Below, piece by piece: positions 16,157 through 24,811 of a stretch of 64,000 nucleotides of DNA; position 1 is the stretch's first letter, and each line of letters opens with the position of its first letter. The position numbers and the translations under genes are program-made. The notes beneath the pieces were generated by a model. It was not told where the DNA came from, did no database searches, and saw only the letters and a list, made by a program, of their open reading frames with translations. Source of the stretch: JANQFV01 sp964468185 (GTDB lineage: Bacteria; Planctomycetota; Phycisphaerae; UBA1845; Fen-1342); assembly GCA_964468185.1 (NCBI GenBank), contig CAYXTR010000012.1, positions 62,001 through 126,000 of the forward strand. Reading direction: 5' to 3'.

Positions 16157-17209
16157 CTATTCCGTCGTCGGCTCGGTCGGAGTCGCAATAAACGCGCGAT
16201 ACGTGTCATACGCCGGCTTGGTCGTGTAGTCGCTGCGTACCAGGCCGAACCCATCGGGCGGGTCCGCCTCGCCGTCATCGATCATCGCGTAGGTGAAGAC
16301 GCGATCGATGACCTCACGTTCGTGAATGCCCCACAACAGACCGTGAAGGTAATCGGCCTGCTGGGCTTCGGTAACGGCGTTCGTTCCGGCGGTGGTCCAG
16401 CCGCTCTCCTCCAGCCAGACCGGCTTGTCGGCGGTGTCGAGTGACTGCAACCAGACTTCCAGCGGCGTAATGTCGTCGTCGCCGACCAGGCGCTCGTCGA
16501 TTTGCCAGAACAGATCGTCAGCATCACCATTGACGTAGCAATGCACCGCGATCACGTCGATCGCCTCGGCGCCGCCACCCGCGAAGATGGTGTCCATCCA
16601 CGCGGTCCAGCCGGTGTGGATGGTGATGCCGGGGCCGACGACCTGCCCCGTCGGGTCGGCGCGTTTCACGGCCGCCGCTCCGGGGATGAGGATGAGATCG
16701 CGAAACTCAACGGCGGTGCCGGACCAGTATTCACCGCCGCCACCGTTCGGCTCATTCCACAACCCCCAATACTTGATCTCGTCCTTGTAGCGCGTCACGC
16801 ATTGCTCGATGAACTCCGCCCATTCGCTCGGGTCGGTCGGGGCAGCGTTGACCTGGCCGCTGCTGCTGGCCCAGGTGGGTGTGCCCGAAATGGTCATGAG
16901 GATGTCGAGGTCGTGGGCACGTGCGGCGGCGACACGCTCGTCGACGACGTCCCATACGATGACGTCGTCAGTCTCTTCGAGTAACTGCCAACTGATCGAG
17001 AGGCGCACCCATTTGATGCCTGCGGCGGCGATAAGATCGATGATGGCGTCGTCAGGCAGATGAGCGTTCACACCCCAGCGTGAGGCATCACCGAACGTGA
17101 CGGCCCCGTCATCGCCGTTGTCGAGTTGGTCGCTGGGCGCCGCTTCCGGCGGTGTGCACGATAAGCTCACGGCGAGCAGAGCAACACACCAAGCTAATCT
17201 GCGCAACAT
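16157..17209 (-). CDS. Lipoprotein glycoside hydrolase of clan GH-A (GH39/GH5-like)
   Basis: Starting at 17209 (AAAGGACGG precedes it) the protein has a lipoprotein signal, MLRRLAWCVALLAVSLSC, and a total of 350 residues. The mature part is a TIM barrel: 'WGVNAHLPDDAIIDLIAAAG', 'WVRLSISWQLLE', the acid/base Glu in 'YWGLWNEPNGGG', and the likely nucleophile in 'KPVWLEESGWTT'. This NEP...EESGW arrangement is typical of clan GH-A hydrolases similar to GH39 and related cellulase-like families. It should hydrolyse a beta-linked oligo- or polysaccharide at the cell surface, but the substrate cannot be read from the sequence. The gene lies 16 bases after the DsrE-like gene and may be co-transcribed. 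Confidence 0.82.
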   Translation of the reverse strand: MLRRLAWCVALLAVSLSCTPPEAAPSDQLDNGDDGAVTFGDASRWGVNAHLPDDAIIDLIAAAGIKWVRLSISWQLLEETDDVIVWDVVDERVAAARAHDLDILMTISGTPTWASSSGQVNAAPTDPSEWAEFIEQCVTRYKDEIKYWGLWNEPNGGGGEYWSGTAVEFRDLILIPGAAAVKRADPTGQVVGPGITIHTGWTAWMDTIFAGGGAEAIDVIAVHCYVNGDADDLFWQIDERLVGDDDITPLEVWLQSLDTADKPVWLEESGWTTAGTNAVTEAQQADYLHGLLWGIHEREVIDRVFTYAMIDDGEADPPDGFGLVRSDYTTKPAYDTYRAFIATPTEPTTE

Positions 17210-17225
17210 GGCGGCCGTCCTTTGC

Positions 17226-17693
17226 CTAGTAGGTGAAAACGACGGCGTTGGCATCCAGGTTGCCAAAGAGCGTCTCACGGGTCGCCATCTTCGTGCCGGC
17301 GACGATTTCAGTTTCCTTGACGCCCATTACTTTCGCACACGCTGGACAGACCAGCACGTCGGCGCCTTTGGCGATGAGATCCGCCAGCATCTTGCGCACG
17401 GGCGGATTAGCGCCCAGGGCGAAGGAGTCGGGCAGGTCCTTCGTCGCAAGCTCCGGCCCGCGCACGTTGAGGAAGAGCACAACATGGCGATTGTCATTCA
17501 GGCCGTGGTTGGCGAGTTGCATTGCCATCGTCACGGCATGTACATCTTCCTTGCCGCTGACAACATTGAGCAGCAGCGTCGGTCGCGCCGTATCCTGCCC
17601 GGACGCGAGCGCGGGACGCAGGAAGACGGTAGTGGTGAGAGTGCTCGCCAGCGCGACAAATCCAACCAGTGAAAGTACAAAGCGACGGGACAT
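17226..17693 (-). CDS. Exported DsrE-family protein
   Basis: The start at 17693 is preceded by GGAGGGC and gives a signal peptide (MSRRFVLSLVGFVALASTLTTTVF). The mature part of about 125 residues has the DsrE/TusD alpha-beta fold: 'TLLLNVVSGKEDVHAVTMAM', 'HVVLFLNVRGPEL', and 'GADVLVCPACAKVMGV' with the position-conserved cysteines near the C-terminus. DsrE-like proteins carry persulfide sulfur or act as sulfur-relay partners. An exported version would act in the periplasm. The frame upstream of 17693 is unlikely to be coding. The neighbours give no clear functional link. Confidence 0.72.
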   Translation of the reverse strand: MSRRFVLSLVGFVALASTLTTTVFLRPALASGQDTARPTLLLNVVSGKEDVHAVTMAMQLANHGLNDNRHVVLFLNVRGPELATKDLPDSFALGANPPVRKMLADLIAKGADVLVCPACAKVMGVKETEIVAGTKMATRETLFGNLDANAVVFTY

Positions 17694-17845
17694 GTGCAGC
17701 CCTCCAGAAGTGGGTTCGTGTTGACCTGAAAGCGAGAAGGCAGAATCATAACGCGCGTGCGTGTGCCGCTCCAGACGTTGCCGGCACGTCCGCAACTCCC
17801 GCACAATCGCGCACGATCGGGTACTCGGCGGTACGATGAAGCGTG

Positions 17846-18001
17846 ATGTTCGGAAAGCGCTATCGCAAATACCGCATCTTGCTGTACGCCGTCTATCTCC
17901 TGCTCCTGCTGGCGGCGATACTGCTGCTGTACATGTTGATCCCCGCAGAGGTTTGGAACGTCATGCGGCAGGCATACGTCGACGGTGAGGTCGAGTTGTA
18001 G
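17846..18001 (+). CDS. Small single-helix membrane protein (51 aa)
   Basis: This short frame reads MFGKRYRKYRILLYAVYLLL, continues with a strongly hydrophobic segment and ends AEVWNVMRQAYVDGEVEL. The Arg/Lys-rich N-terminus followed by one long Leu/Ile-rich helix and an acidic tail is a typical small membrane protein (positive-inside). It lies on the opposite strand to its neighbours in a 321-bp gap between 17693 and 18015. A TACGAT hexamer ends 8 bases before the ATG, so it may be leaderless. No family is recognised. Confidence 0.5.
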   Translation: MFGKRYRKYRILLYAVYLLLLLAAILLLYMLIPAEVWNVMRQAYVDGEVEL

Positions 18002-18014
18002 ACGCCGCCACCCC

Positions 18015-18356
18015 CTATCGGCGGTGGATCAGGCGGTTGTCCTCGCCGAGTTCCGAGTACTCGACGGTCACGCCCGCCGGACAGCTTACTTCATTGTTTT
18101 CGCCCACAATCTCGATCTTGTCGACGAGCGCCCCATCGGTCACGAAAACGTAGATGTCCTCGCCCATGATGGAGAGCTTGCGCACCTGCGAGCCGGGCAG
18201 CATCGTCACGTCGTGGTCTTCACCCGAGATCCCCACGTCCCCGTAGAAGACCTGTTCGTGGCGGCTGCCCGTGCCGCGGATGGTTGTATTTGCACAGCCG
18301 GCAACAAAGAGTGCGGCGGCGCTGAGAAACAACAGGGCGGTTCGTGCCTGGTGCAT
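18015..18356 (-). CDS. Small lipoprotein, DUF3060-like
   Basis: This 113-residue protein has a lipoprotein signal, MHQARTALLFLSAAALFVAGC, with a lipobox VAGC. The remainder is a short beta-rich repeat: 'YGDVGISGEDHDVTM', 'VRKLSIMGEDIYVFV' and 'VDKIEIVGENNEVSCP'. This resembles DUF3060 repeats found in surface lipoproteins. No catalytic residues are evident. It stands alone between the small membrane protein gene and the IMPACT-family gene. Confidence 0.65.
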   Translation of the reverse strand: MHQARTALLFLSAAALFVAGCANTTIRGTGSRHEQVFYGDVGISGEDHDVTMLPGSQVRKLSIMGEDIYVFVTDGALVDKIEIVGENNEVSCPAGVTVEYSELGEDNRLIHRR

Positions 18357-18464
18357 GGATGTGGCCCTTTCAATGAGACACGAGTGATCACAAACGCATG
18401 TCGCTCGGCCCTCTTGGACACGGAGGGTAGCATGACGTTGGTTCGGCGACCAGTGCAGGGTGGC

Positions 18465-19091
18465 TCACGCTTCGGTGTCGAGCAACCGTGCTTCGACGCG
18501 ACCCGCCGTCAGGTTCGCGATGCCCTGTTGCATTTCAGCAACATGCTCGGTGGGGATCTGAAAGACCAGTAGCACATCTGCGCCGTATTCCTCGGATTGC
18601 AGCCGCCAGTCGTATTCGGCGAGTAAACGCTTGAGTTGCTCCAGGAGCGGGTACGGCGCGCGCAGCGCAACGCTGACGCGGGCGACCTTCTCCTCAACGG
18701 GCACGGCGGCGACGGCTGCTTTGGCTGCCTCGCTATAAGCGCTGACGAGGCCGCCCGTGCCCAGCTTGCTCCCGCCGAAGTAGCGTGTGATCACGAGGAC
18801 CGCATCACCGAGGTCCGCCCCGCGCAGGACTGCCATCGCGGGGGGACCGGCCGTGCCGGATGGTTCGCCGTCGTCGCTCATGCCTTCGGACACGCTGGGC
18901 GGGTATCCAACCTTGAATGCGTAGACGTGGTGGGTCGCGTCGGGCATCTCCGCGCGGATGGTGCGAATGAAGTCCTGTGCGGTGCGCGTGGTGTCCGCCC
19001 GCGCGATGGTCGCGATGAAGCGGGAATTAGACACGCGCAGCTCAACACGTGTGGTCCGGGCGGGGATTGGGTACCGGCTCATGGCCCACAC
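18465..19091 (-). CDS. IMPACT/YigZ family protein
   Basis: This protein of about 208 residues carries the hallmark of the YigZ/IMPACT N-terminal domain: 'SRFIATIARADTTRTAQDFI', 'HHVYAFKV', 'MSDDGEPSGTAGPPAMAVL' and 'VLVITRYFGGSKLGTGGLVSAYSEAA'. A ferredoxin-like C-terminal domain (DUF1949 region, about residues 135-205) follows. The bacterial members are conserved but poorly defined, and eukaryotic IMPACT regulates GCN2 kinase. The start is ambiguous between 19091 and 19082, as neither has a clear ribosome-binding site. Confidence 0.85.
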   Translation of the reverse strand: MWAMSRYPIPARTTRVELRVSNSRFIATIARADTTRTAQDFIRTIRAEMPDATHHVYAFKVGYPPSVSEGMSDDGEPSGTAGPPAMAVLRGADLGDAVLVITRYFGGSKLGTGGLVSAYSEAAKAAVAAVPVEEKVARVSVALRAPYPLLEQLKRLLAEYDWRLQSEEYGADVLLVFQIPTEHVAEMQQGIANLTAGRVEARLLDTEA

Positions 19092-19135
19092 ATGATAAGC
19101 CGCGCGTGACGGTCAGGCACGCCGGAGTTGTGGCG

Positions 19136-19534
19136 CTATTTGCCGGCGAGCACCGGTGCGTACTTCTTGTCCGTCTTCATGATGTGGTTCGTGAGCCACT
19201 TCTCAAGGAAGGTCATCACTTCCAGGGTGATCGAGACCTGGTTGCTCTCGAACTTCTGCTTGAGGTCGGCGACCTGCTTCTTGAGGTTGTCGTGCTCGGC
19301 CTTGTGCTGGGCGAAGTCCTCGTAGCCGGCCTTCTGCATGTACTTCTCCTCGGTCGCGAAGTGCTCGACCGTGTACTGCACGAGCCGGTTGAACAGCGGC
19401 TGCAGCACTGCCTTGCCCTGACGCTTGGTCATGGCGTCATGGAGCTGATTCACCATGTCGATCAGCTTCTGATGCTGTGCGTCCAGTTCCGGGACATTGA
19501 CACTGAATTGAGGGGTCCACGTTATCAGACTCAT
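19136..19534 (-). CDS. Bacteriohemerythrin
   Basis: This is a complete single-domain hemerythrin of 132 residues. The di-iron ligands are visible in order: His in 'DAQHQKLIDMVNQLHDAM', His and Glu in 'YTVEHFATEEKYM', His in 'FAQHKAEHDNL', and His/Asp in 'LTNHIMKTDKKY'. It binds O2 reversibly and may store or sense oxygen in the cytoplasm. The C-terminal extension is only 'APVLAGK', so there is no fused signalling domain. It stands alone. Confidence 0.93.
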   Translation of the reverse strand: MSLITWTPQFSVNVPELDAQHQKLIDMVNQLHDAMTKRQGKAVLQPLFNRLVQYTVEHFATEEKYMQKAGYEDFAQHKAEHDNLKKQVADLKQKFESNQVSITLEVMTFLEKWLTNHIMKTDKKYAPVLAGK

Positions 19535-19806
19535 GTGCCGGTCTCCTGACCTGAGCTTGCCGGAAGGTGCTGGGGGGATGCCCCGCCGCGAGAACTGGTA
19601 ATGGCATCGTCAGGTAGCGGGTGACCCTCCAGCATGATCTGGCGCTTCCGAGCTGGCGATGAATGCGCAGGCGGTACAGTGCCTGGGGCCGCACCATTTA
19701 TGGGATGTCGTGCAGTGCAGTGTCCGAAGCCGGCGCGGTGCCGAGAAAGACGGGTCCGACGACACGCCGGACCCGCCCTCGTCATGTCGTTGGAACGCGA
19801 CCGAGT

Positions 19807-22425
19807 TTACGCGTTCATGTCTTTCCAGCGTTTGGCCATCTGGCCGAACACGCCCAGGGCGATGGTGGCGATAATGCCAATCGCGACGAACCACATCCAC
19901 ACGTTGAAGTTCGGGTTGTACTTGTCCCACAGTAGCTTGGTCACGCTCTGGCGGGCGTGATTGACTTCAGCGGCGGCGATGGCGTGGGCTTCGTAGGGGT
20001 TCAACCGCAAGAGCCGACGGGCCTGCTCCGGGTCTTTGGACCAGTCCTTCTCCCGCAGCGCCTTCTGAATCAGCGTCTGGTTGGCGGCAAGTCGCTTGAA
20101 GGTGTCCGTTTCCGGTTCCTGGCCAAAGATCGACCCGACCCGTTCCACAAGCGTTCTTTCGTCAACTTCGGCTTGGACGATCTTGCCTGCTGCCGGTGAC
20201 GAATCGACGATCGTGCGCAACAGGGGCACGCTGTGTTCCCAGTTCCTTTCCGCAATGGCCAGGAACCGGCGATGTTCCAGAGATGCCAGGTAGCCAAACA
20301 CGTCGTCGGCGTTGCTCTTGGCAATGGCCTCCTCGAGTTCCTGCCGGCTGACGCCCTGGGCCTGGCTCAGCGCATTGAACGACTTGGTCCGCCCGATGCC
20401 GACACGCTCCACGATTTCCTCGATCCGCGCCTTCGCATTTTCTCCCGGCGACTCGTATTCCAGGTTGGCGGCCGCCTCACGCAGCTTGTCCGTGCCCTGC
20501 GCGAGATACTCGAGCGCCAGGTTGTTGAGTACGTGCGGGTCGTCGCCGTAGCGGTCCCACAGCATGTCGATGATCTCGGAGTCGGCGAGCTGCTGGTCTT
20601 CCGGTTGGCCCGCATTGATGAGCTCTCGCAGAAGCGTGAATACCTCGACCGGCTTCTTGTCGATCCAGGTCGGCATGTGGTGCAGATACTGCGGCAGGCC
20701 GGCCCGCTCGAACGGCTCCTGCCGGGCGCGGATCTTCTCCGCCAGCGCACGCAGCTCGCGCGCCTTTTCGACGTCTGTCAGCGGCAGGGGCTGGGTATCG
20801 GCGGCATCGGTGTCCGGCGGTGTTTCTGGCGGCGGTACGTCACCGGCCCGTGCCTCCAGCGCTTCGGCCCGCTCGAGCAGGCTGGTGACCATGCCCTCGC
20901 GGACCGCTTCGGCATAATCCTCATGCGCTGCGACGTACAGGTAGCCCAGGTTGATGATCTGCCCTTCGTCATACCGGAAGTCTTCGCGCAGCCGGTCGGC
21001 GGTAGCCAGGTCGTTCGTTCCGAGTTCCCGCTGGGCGTACACGAAGGCCTCGTCACGTTCGATACCCAGCAGGGGCGGAAGCTTTTCAAGCGAGTCACTC
21101 CAGTCGATTGTCGGGGCTGCTTCCGCGACCAGCGCTGGGTTGGCGGCCAGCTCCTTGAGGGCCAGTGTCGCCTTCTCGCCATAGTTGTCGTATACCCACC
21201 CGCCGAGGTACGAGCCGATGCCGACGCCGACGCCGACGGGGATGTTTACATATCCGAGATACAGCCCCTTCTTGCCGGGCGGTGCGATCAGCCCCAGATA
21301 CTCATTCTTCTTGGGACCGGTCCACATCTCACCGAGCGAGAAGAACGCAATGCCCAGCAGCAGGATCCAGCCGCTCATGGTCCAGCCTGCGACGAACACA
21401 CCCAGGGTGGCCACCGACATCCCCACAAGCATCGCACTGAGGGTGCGCATCTTCCGGGCCGCCCACGACAAGGGCACGATGAGCAGAATGATCAAACCCG
21501 CATTCAGATTCATCAGGATCTGCTGCGGCACCTGGATCAGTCCGCGGTCGCCGTACTCCCACCAGGCATCCACCGGGACGTGTGCCGCGATCATCGAGCT
21601 GTCGACCCAGTCCGTGATAAAGTTTGGATGCAGATCCCAGAGTTGGTACATCATCAGCCAGAAGCACGACATGATCAGCAGCCAGGTGATCAGGCGGGCA
21701 TCGAAGATGTTGACGATCGTTCGCCAAAGTACCTGCAACGGGCTCTCGGTCTTGTCTGCACCGCTCGGCACGTCCTTGAAAGTGAGCAGCAGTAGCAGAT
21801 TCATGCCCGTGAAGATGGCACAGGCATAGAACAGATTCTGCCAGCCTTCCAGACTATGCGGCTTGCCGAGAATGATCGTGGAAATAAAAGGTGCGGCGAA
21901 AGCGCCGATGTTCACAACCCAGTAGAAGATCCCCCAGCCCAGCGAGGAATTCTCCTTCGTCAGGTTCTGTGCCAACGATCCCTGTAACGCCGGTTTGAAG
22001 AACGCCGTCCCGGTTGCAAGCACCAGAATGCCGGCGAAGAACCCCTCATAGTTGTGGAAGTTCGCCATCATCACGTAGCCGATGGCATTCGCACTGATGG
22101 CAAAGAACAGAACGCGCTTGTAGCCATAACGGTCCGCGATCCCGCCGGTGACAATCGGCAGGAAAGACTGGAAGATCGCCCACCACATGTAGATCCACCC
22201 CTTGTGGATCGCCGTCAGGTGGAGGCCACCCGGTTCCGTGGCCTGCATGATGTAGAGCGGCACGACCGCGCGGATGCCGAAATACGCCAGCCGCTCGAAC
22301 ATCTCGATGCTGTTCAGCATCCAGTATGCCCGGCCAAAGGCCTTCTTGTGATCCGGCTCCGGCTGCGTCGCCGCGGCGTTGGGGTTGTTGTCCGGTGCGG
22401 AGGTGGACTGATTCTCGCTGGACAT
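19807..22425 (-). CDS. POT-family (PTR2) transporter with a ~420-residue soluble insertion
   Basis: The start at 22425 has CAGGAGAGG 3 bases upstream, giving about 872 residues. Residues 25-415 are a proton-coupled oligopeptide transporter of the major facilitator superfamily, with 'NSIEMFERLAYFGIR' (the ExxER...Y proton site), 'FFKPALQGSLAQNL' and 'IFYWVVNIGAF'. Then comes an unusual soluble, acidic, helix-rich region (about 415-835). It contains TPR-like or heat-repeat-like helices and a 'PPPETPPDTDAADTQPLP' linker. One last membrane helix near the C-terminus ('WMWFVAIGIIATIALGVFGQM') closes the protein. Ordinary members have about 460-500 residues. The insertion between the last two helices has no recognised domain. 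Confidence 0.85.
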   Translation of the reverse strand: MSSENQSTSAPDNNPNAAATQPEPDHKKAFGRAYWMLNSIEMFERLAYFGIRAVVPLYIMQATEPGGLHLTAIHKGWIYMWWAIFQSFLPIVTGGIADRYGYKRVLFFAISANAIGYVMMANFHNYEGFFAGILVLATGTAFFKPALQGSLAQNLTKENSSLGWGIFYWVVNIGAFAAPFISTIILGKPHSLEGWQNLFYACAIFTGMNLLLLLTFKDVPSGADKTESPLQVLWRTIVNIFDARLITWLLIMSCFWLMMYQLWDLHPNFITDWVDSSMIAAHVPVDAWWEYGDRGLIQVPQQILMNLNAGLIILLIVPLSWAARKMRTLSAMLVGMSVATLGVFVAGWTMSGWILLLGIAFFSLGEMWTGPKKNEYLGLIAPPGKKGLYLGYVNIPVGVGVGIGSYLGGWVYDNYGEKATLALKELAANPALVAEAAPTIDWSDSLEKLPPLLGIERDEAFVYAQRELGTNDLATADRLREDFRYDEGQIINLGYLYVAAHEDYAEAVREGMVTSLLERAEALEARAGDVPPPETPPDTDAADTQPLPLTDVEKARELRALAEKIRARQEPFERAGLPQYLHHMPTWIDKKPVEVFTLLRELINAGQPEDQQLADSEIIDMLWDRYGDDPHVLNNLALEYLAQGTDKLREAAANLEYESPGENAKARIEEIVERVGIGRTKSFNALSQAQGVSRQELEEAIAKSNADDVFGYLASLEHRRFLAIAERNWEHSVPLLRTIVDSSPAAGKIVQAEVDERTLVERVGSIFGQEPETDTFKRLAANQTLIQKALREKDWSKDPEQARRLLRLNPYEAHAIAAAEVNHARQSVTKLLWDKYNPNFNVWMWFVAIGIIATIALGVFGQMAKRWKDMNA

Positions 22426-22647
22426 GGCCTCTCCTGCTGCTCTCTCAGTTCTCAAGAAAGGGGATGGCGGCCGCCGGGACGGCCTGCGAATGTCGGCACC
22501 CTAACAGGTTCTTCATGGGGTTGAAAGGCCGTACGGCGGACATCACGGCTTGACCCGCGCACCTACGTTGGTATGAAGGGGCCTGCATGGATGCCGGCAA
22601 CGGGCCCGGCCCGCTTCCCCCGCGCTCAGCCAACAGGAATCACTGCC

Positions 22648-23655
22648 ATGGCGCATACCGTCTGTCTTATTCCCGGCGACGGCATCGGACCGTCCATCAT
22701 GGACGCCACCAAGCTCGTGCTCACCGCCGCCGGCGCTAATATCGACTGGCTCGAACTCCCCGCCGGGGCAGCCGCCGCGGAGGAGTTCGGCGACGTCCTG
22801 CCGCAGAAGACGATCGAGGCGATTGACCATTATCGGATCGCGCTGAAGGGGCCGCTGACGACGCCGATTGGCAAGGGCTTTGGCAGCGTTAACGTCAGAC
22901 TGCGCAAGACGTTCAATCTCTACGTCGCCGTGCGGCCCGTGCGCTCGATGCCGGGGATCACGACGCGGTATCAGAACGTCGAGCTCGTCGTGATGCGGGA
23001 GAACACGGAGGGGCTGTACTCCGGGCTGGAGCACCAGATCATCCCCGGCGTGATCGAAACGCTGCGGATTACGACGCGCGAGGGCTGCGAGCGAATCGCG
23101 AAATACGCCTTCAAGTACGCCAAGGAACGCGGCCGGCGGAAGGTGACGCTGTTTCACAAGGCGAACATCATGAAGATGGCCGACGGGCTGTTCATCGAGT
23201 GTGCTCGCCGAATGCACGAGCAATACGGAAAGGGCATCGAATACGAAGAACTCATTATCGATAATGGCTGCATGCAGATCGTTCGTGATCCGGGCCGGTT
23301 TGATGTACTGCTGCTGGAGAACTTCAACGGCGACATCGTCAGTGACCTCTGTGCGGGTCTGGTCGGAGGGTTAGGTGTCGTCCCCGGTGCGAACATCGGC
23401 GACGACTGCGCGATCTTCGAGGCAGTGCACGGATCGGCGCCAGATATTGCCGGGCAGGACATCGCCAACCCACTCGCCCTGATCATGAGTGCGGTCATGA
23501 TGCTCAACCACATCGACCAGACTACGGCGGCCGAGAAGATCAAGGCCGCCTACAACGCGGTGCTCGCCGACGGCAAGCCCGAGGAGCTGACGCGGGATAT
23601 CGGCGGTACGGCCGGGACAATGGGGTTCGCAGAAGCGCTGGCCGCGCGCATGTAG
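22648..23655 (+). CDS. NAD-type isocitrate dehydrogenase
   Basis: The ATG at 22648 (AGGA 9 bases upstream) gives 335 residues, the usual length of the isocitrate/isopropylmalate dehydrogenase family. It starts 'MAHTVCLIPGDGIGPSIM'. The substrate loop reads 'TTPIGKGFGSVNVRLRKTF', with the Ser-Val-Asn-x-x-Leu-Arg pattern of isocitrate enzymes. 'VVMRENTEGLYSGLEH', 'KANIMKMADGLF' and 'AVHGSAPDIAGQDIANP' follow. It oxidatively decarboxylates isocitrate to 2-oxoglutarate. NAD rather than NADP use is inferred from the short form. Homoisocitrate or isopropylmalate dehydrogenase are less likely alternatives. Confidence 0.85.
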   Translation: MAHTVCLIPGDGIGPSIMDATKLVLTAAGANIDWLELPAGAAAAEEFGDVLPQKTIEAIDHYRIALKGPLTTPIGKGFGSVNVRLRKTFNLYVAVRPVRSMPGITTRYQNVELVVMRENTEGLYSGLEHQIIPGVIETLRITTREGCERIAKYAFKYAKERGRRKVTLFHKANIMKMADGLFIECARRMHEQYGKGIEYEELIIDNGCMQIVRDPGRFDVLLLENFNGDIVSDLCAGLVGGLGVVPGANIGDDCAIFEAVHGSAPDIAGQDIANPLALIMSAVMMLNHIDQTTAAEKIKAAYNAVLADGKPEELTRDIGGTAGTMGFAEALAARM

Positions 23656-23673
23656 GCGCCGCCGGCAGGTGCC

Positions 23674-23717
23674 AAAAAGAAACCACCAGCCGACGCGCAT
23701 GTCACGCCGGCCGGTGG
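23674..23717 (-). terminator. Rho-independent terminator after the PEP-CTERM gene
   Basis: Arms at 23683-23692 and 23708-23717 pair with one mismatch (CCACCaGCCG / CGGCcGGTGG). On the minus strand the hairpin is followed by TTTCTTTTT (23682-23674). It lies 36 bases downstream of the stop at 23753 and ends before the convergent isocitrate dehydrogenase gene. Confidence 0.65.
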
Positions 23718-23752
23718 CTGATTCTCAGTCGCGATCAATTGTCGCAGCCGAT

Positions 23753-24538
23753 TTAGCGGCGGCGCAGCAGAGCGCCGGCTGCGACCAGCAGCACGAGTGA
23801 CGCCGGCTCCGGTACGGGCGTGTAGCCACCGGTGAGCGGGCTGCCCCAGCTACCGTTGTCGACGTTGTCGAAAGCCTCGCCGAAGTTGGGCACGAGTACG
23901 GTGTAATCCGACTCCCAGGCGAACGGGTCATCTTCCGGATCGAGCGGACCGCCGACGGGCGAGTTGTTGCGCTCGTAGCCCAGCAGGCCGGCGATACCAA
24001 GATCGTCGCCCTGGCGATCGATGTACGGGCCGTCCTTCTGACCCCAATCGGTGCGATCCCACGGCAGACCGTCGCCCGTCAGGCGCGTGGCGTTGTCATT
24101 CTCGTCGTTGTCGTACGCGAGGTTGTATACGACCTCACTGAGGTCGTTCGAGAGGATCAACTCGTCGCCACTGTTGCCGAGGGCCAGGCCTTCGACGCCG
24201 TAGACCATGTCGTTGGCCACACCGCCGAGCCACTCGGCCTCCAAAATGGCCTTGGCCTCGGTGGCGGTGAAGTCACTGGCGCCATTGGCAATGACGGCAT
24301 AGCCACCGGCGGGGATCGTCATGGTCGGCAGCGTGACCGAGTCCGAGTCTTCGTCCGAAACGGTCCAACCGTCGAGCGTGACCGCAACGGTGCCGTAGTT
24401 GTAGAGCTCGAACCACTCGCGGCCGGAATCCTCGCCCTCAGCATTGTTGAGGAACTCGGTGATGGCGACAGTGTTGGCCATGACCGCGGGGACGGCGAGC
24501 AGGGCGGCGAGTACGAGCAGCGTCTTGCGAGTCATCAT
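23753..24538 (-). CDS. PEP-CTERM protein with lamin-tail domain
   Basis: This 261-residue exported protein has a signal peptide (MTRKTLLVLAALLAVPAVMA). The bulk is a lamin-tail (LTD) domain, an immunoglobulin-like fold: 'AITEFLNNAEGEDSGREWFE', 'LYNYGTVAVTLDGWTVSD', 'IPAGGYAVIANG' and 'GLALGNSGDELILS'. The C-terminus is a textbook PEP-CTERM sorting signal: 'VPEPASLVLLVAAGALLRRR' (VPEP, hydrophobic helix, Arg cluster). An exosortase would cleave it and anchor or release the protein. No exosortase gene lies in this window, but the CPBP protein at 3557 belongs to the associated subgroup. A strong GGAGGAG precedes the start, and a terminator follows. Confidence 0.9.
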   Translation of the reverse strand: MMTRKTLLVLAALLAVPAVMANTVAITEFLNNAEGEDSGREWFELYNYGTVAVTLDGWTVSDEDSDSVTLPTMTIPAGGYAVIANGASDFTATEAKAILEAEWLGGVANDMVYGVEGLALGNSGDELILSNDLSEVVYNLAYDNDENDNATRLTGDGLPWDRTDWGQKDGPYIDRQGDDLGIAGLLGYERNNSPVGGPLDPEDDPFAWESDYTVLVPNFGEAFDNVDNGSWGSPLTGGYTPVPEPASLVLLVAAGALLRRR

Positions 24539-24811
24539 TCTTCTCCTCCTGTATCAGAACAGAATCACCATGGGAATCGGCCGCGCGATCGTCATGGCGC
24601 GGCGCGCAACAGAATTCGTGCAGGGAAAGCCCATTCCCCATCCAGTGGCGCCTAATGAACTTGAGACCGGCCCGCGGAACAAGGGGCTGGGCAGCCAATT
24701 AATACGTCCTTAACCATTCGCAAACAGTATCGGAGGGTCTGTTTTTGCGTGTGCGGGGGGAGTATTACATGCACCCGCGAATGATGAGCCGCGTGCTTGA
24801 GGAGCTGCGAC

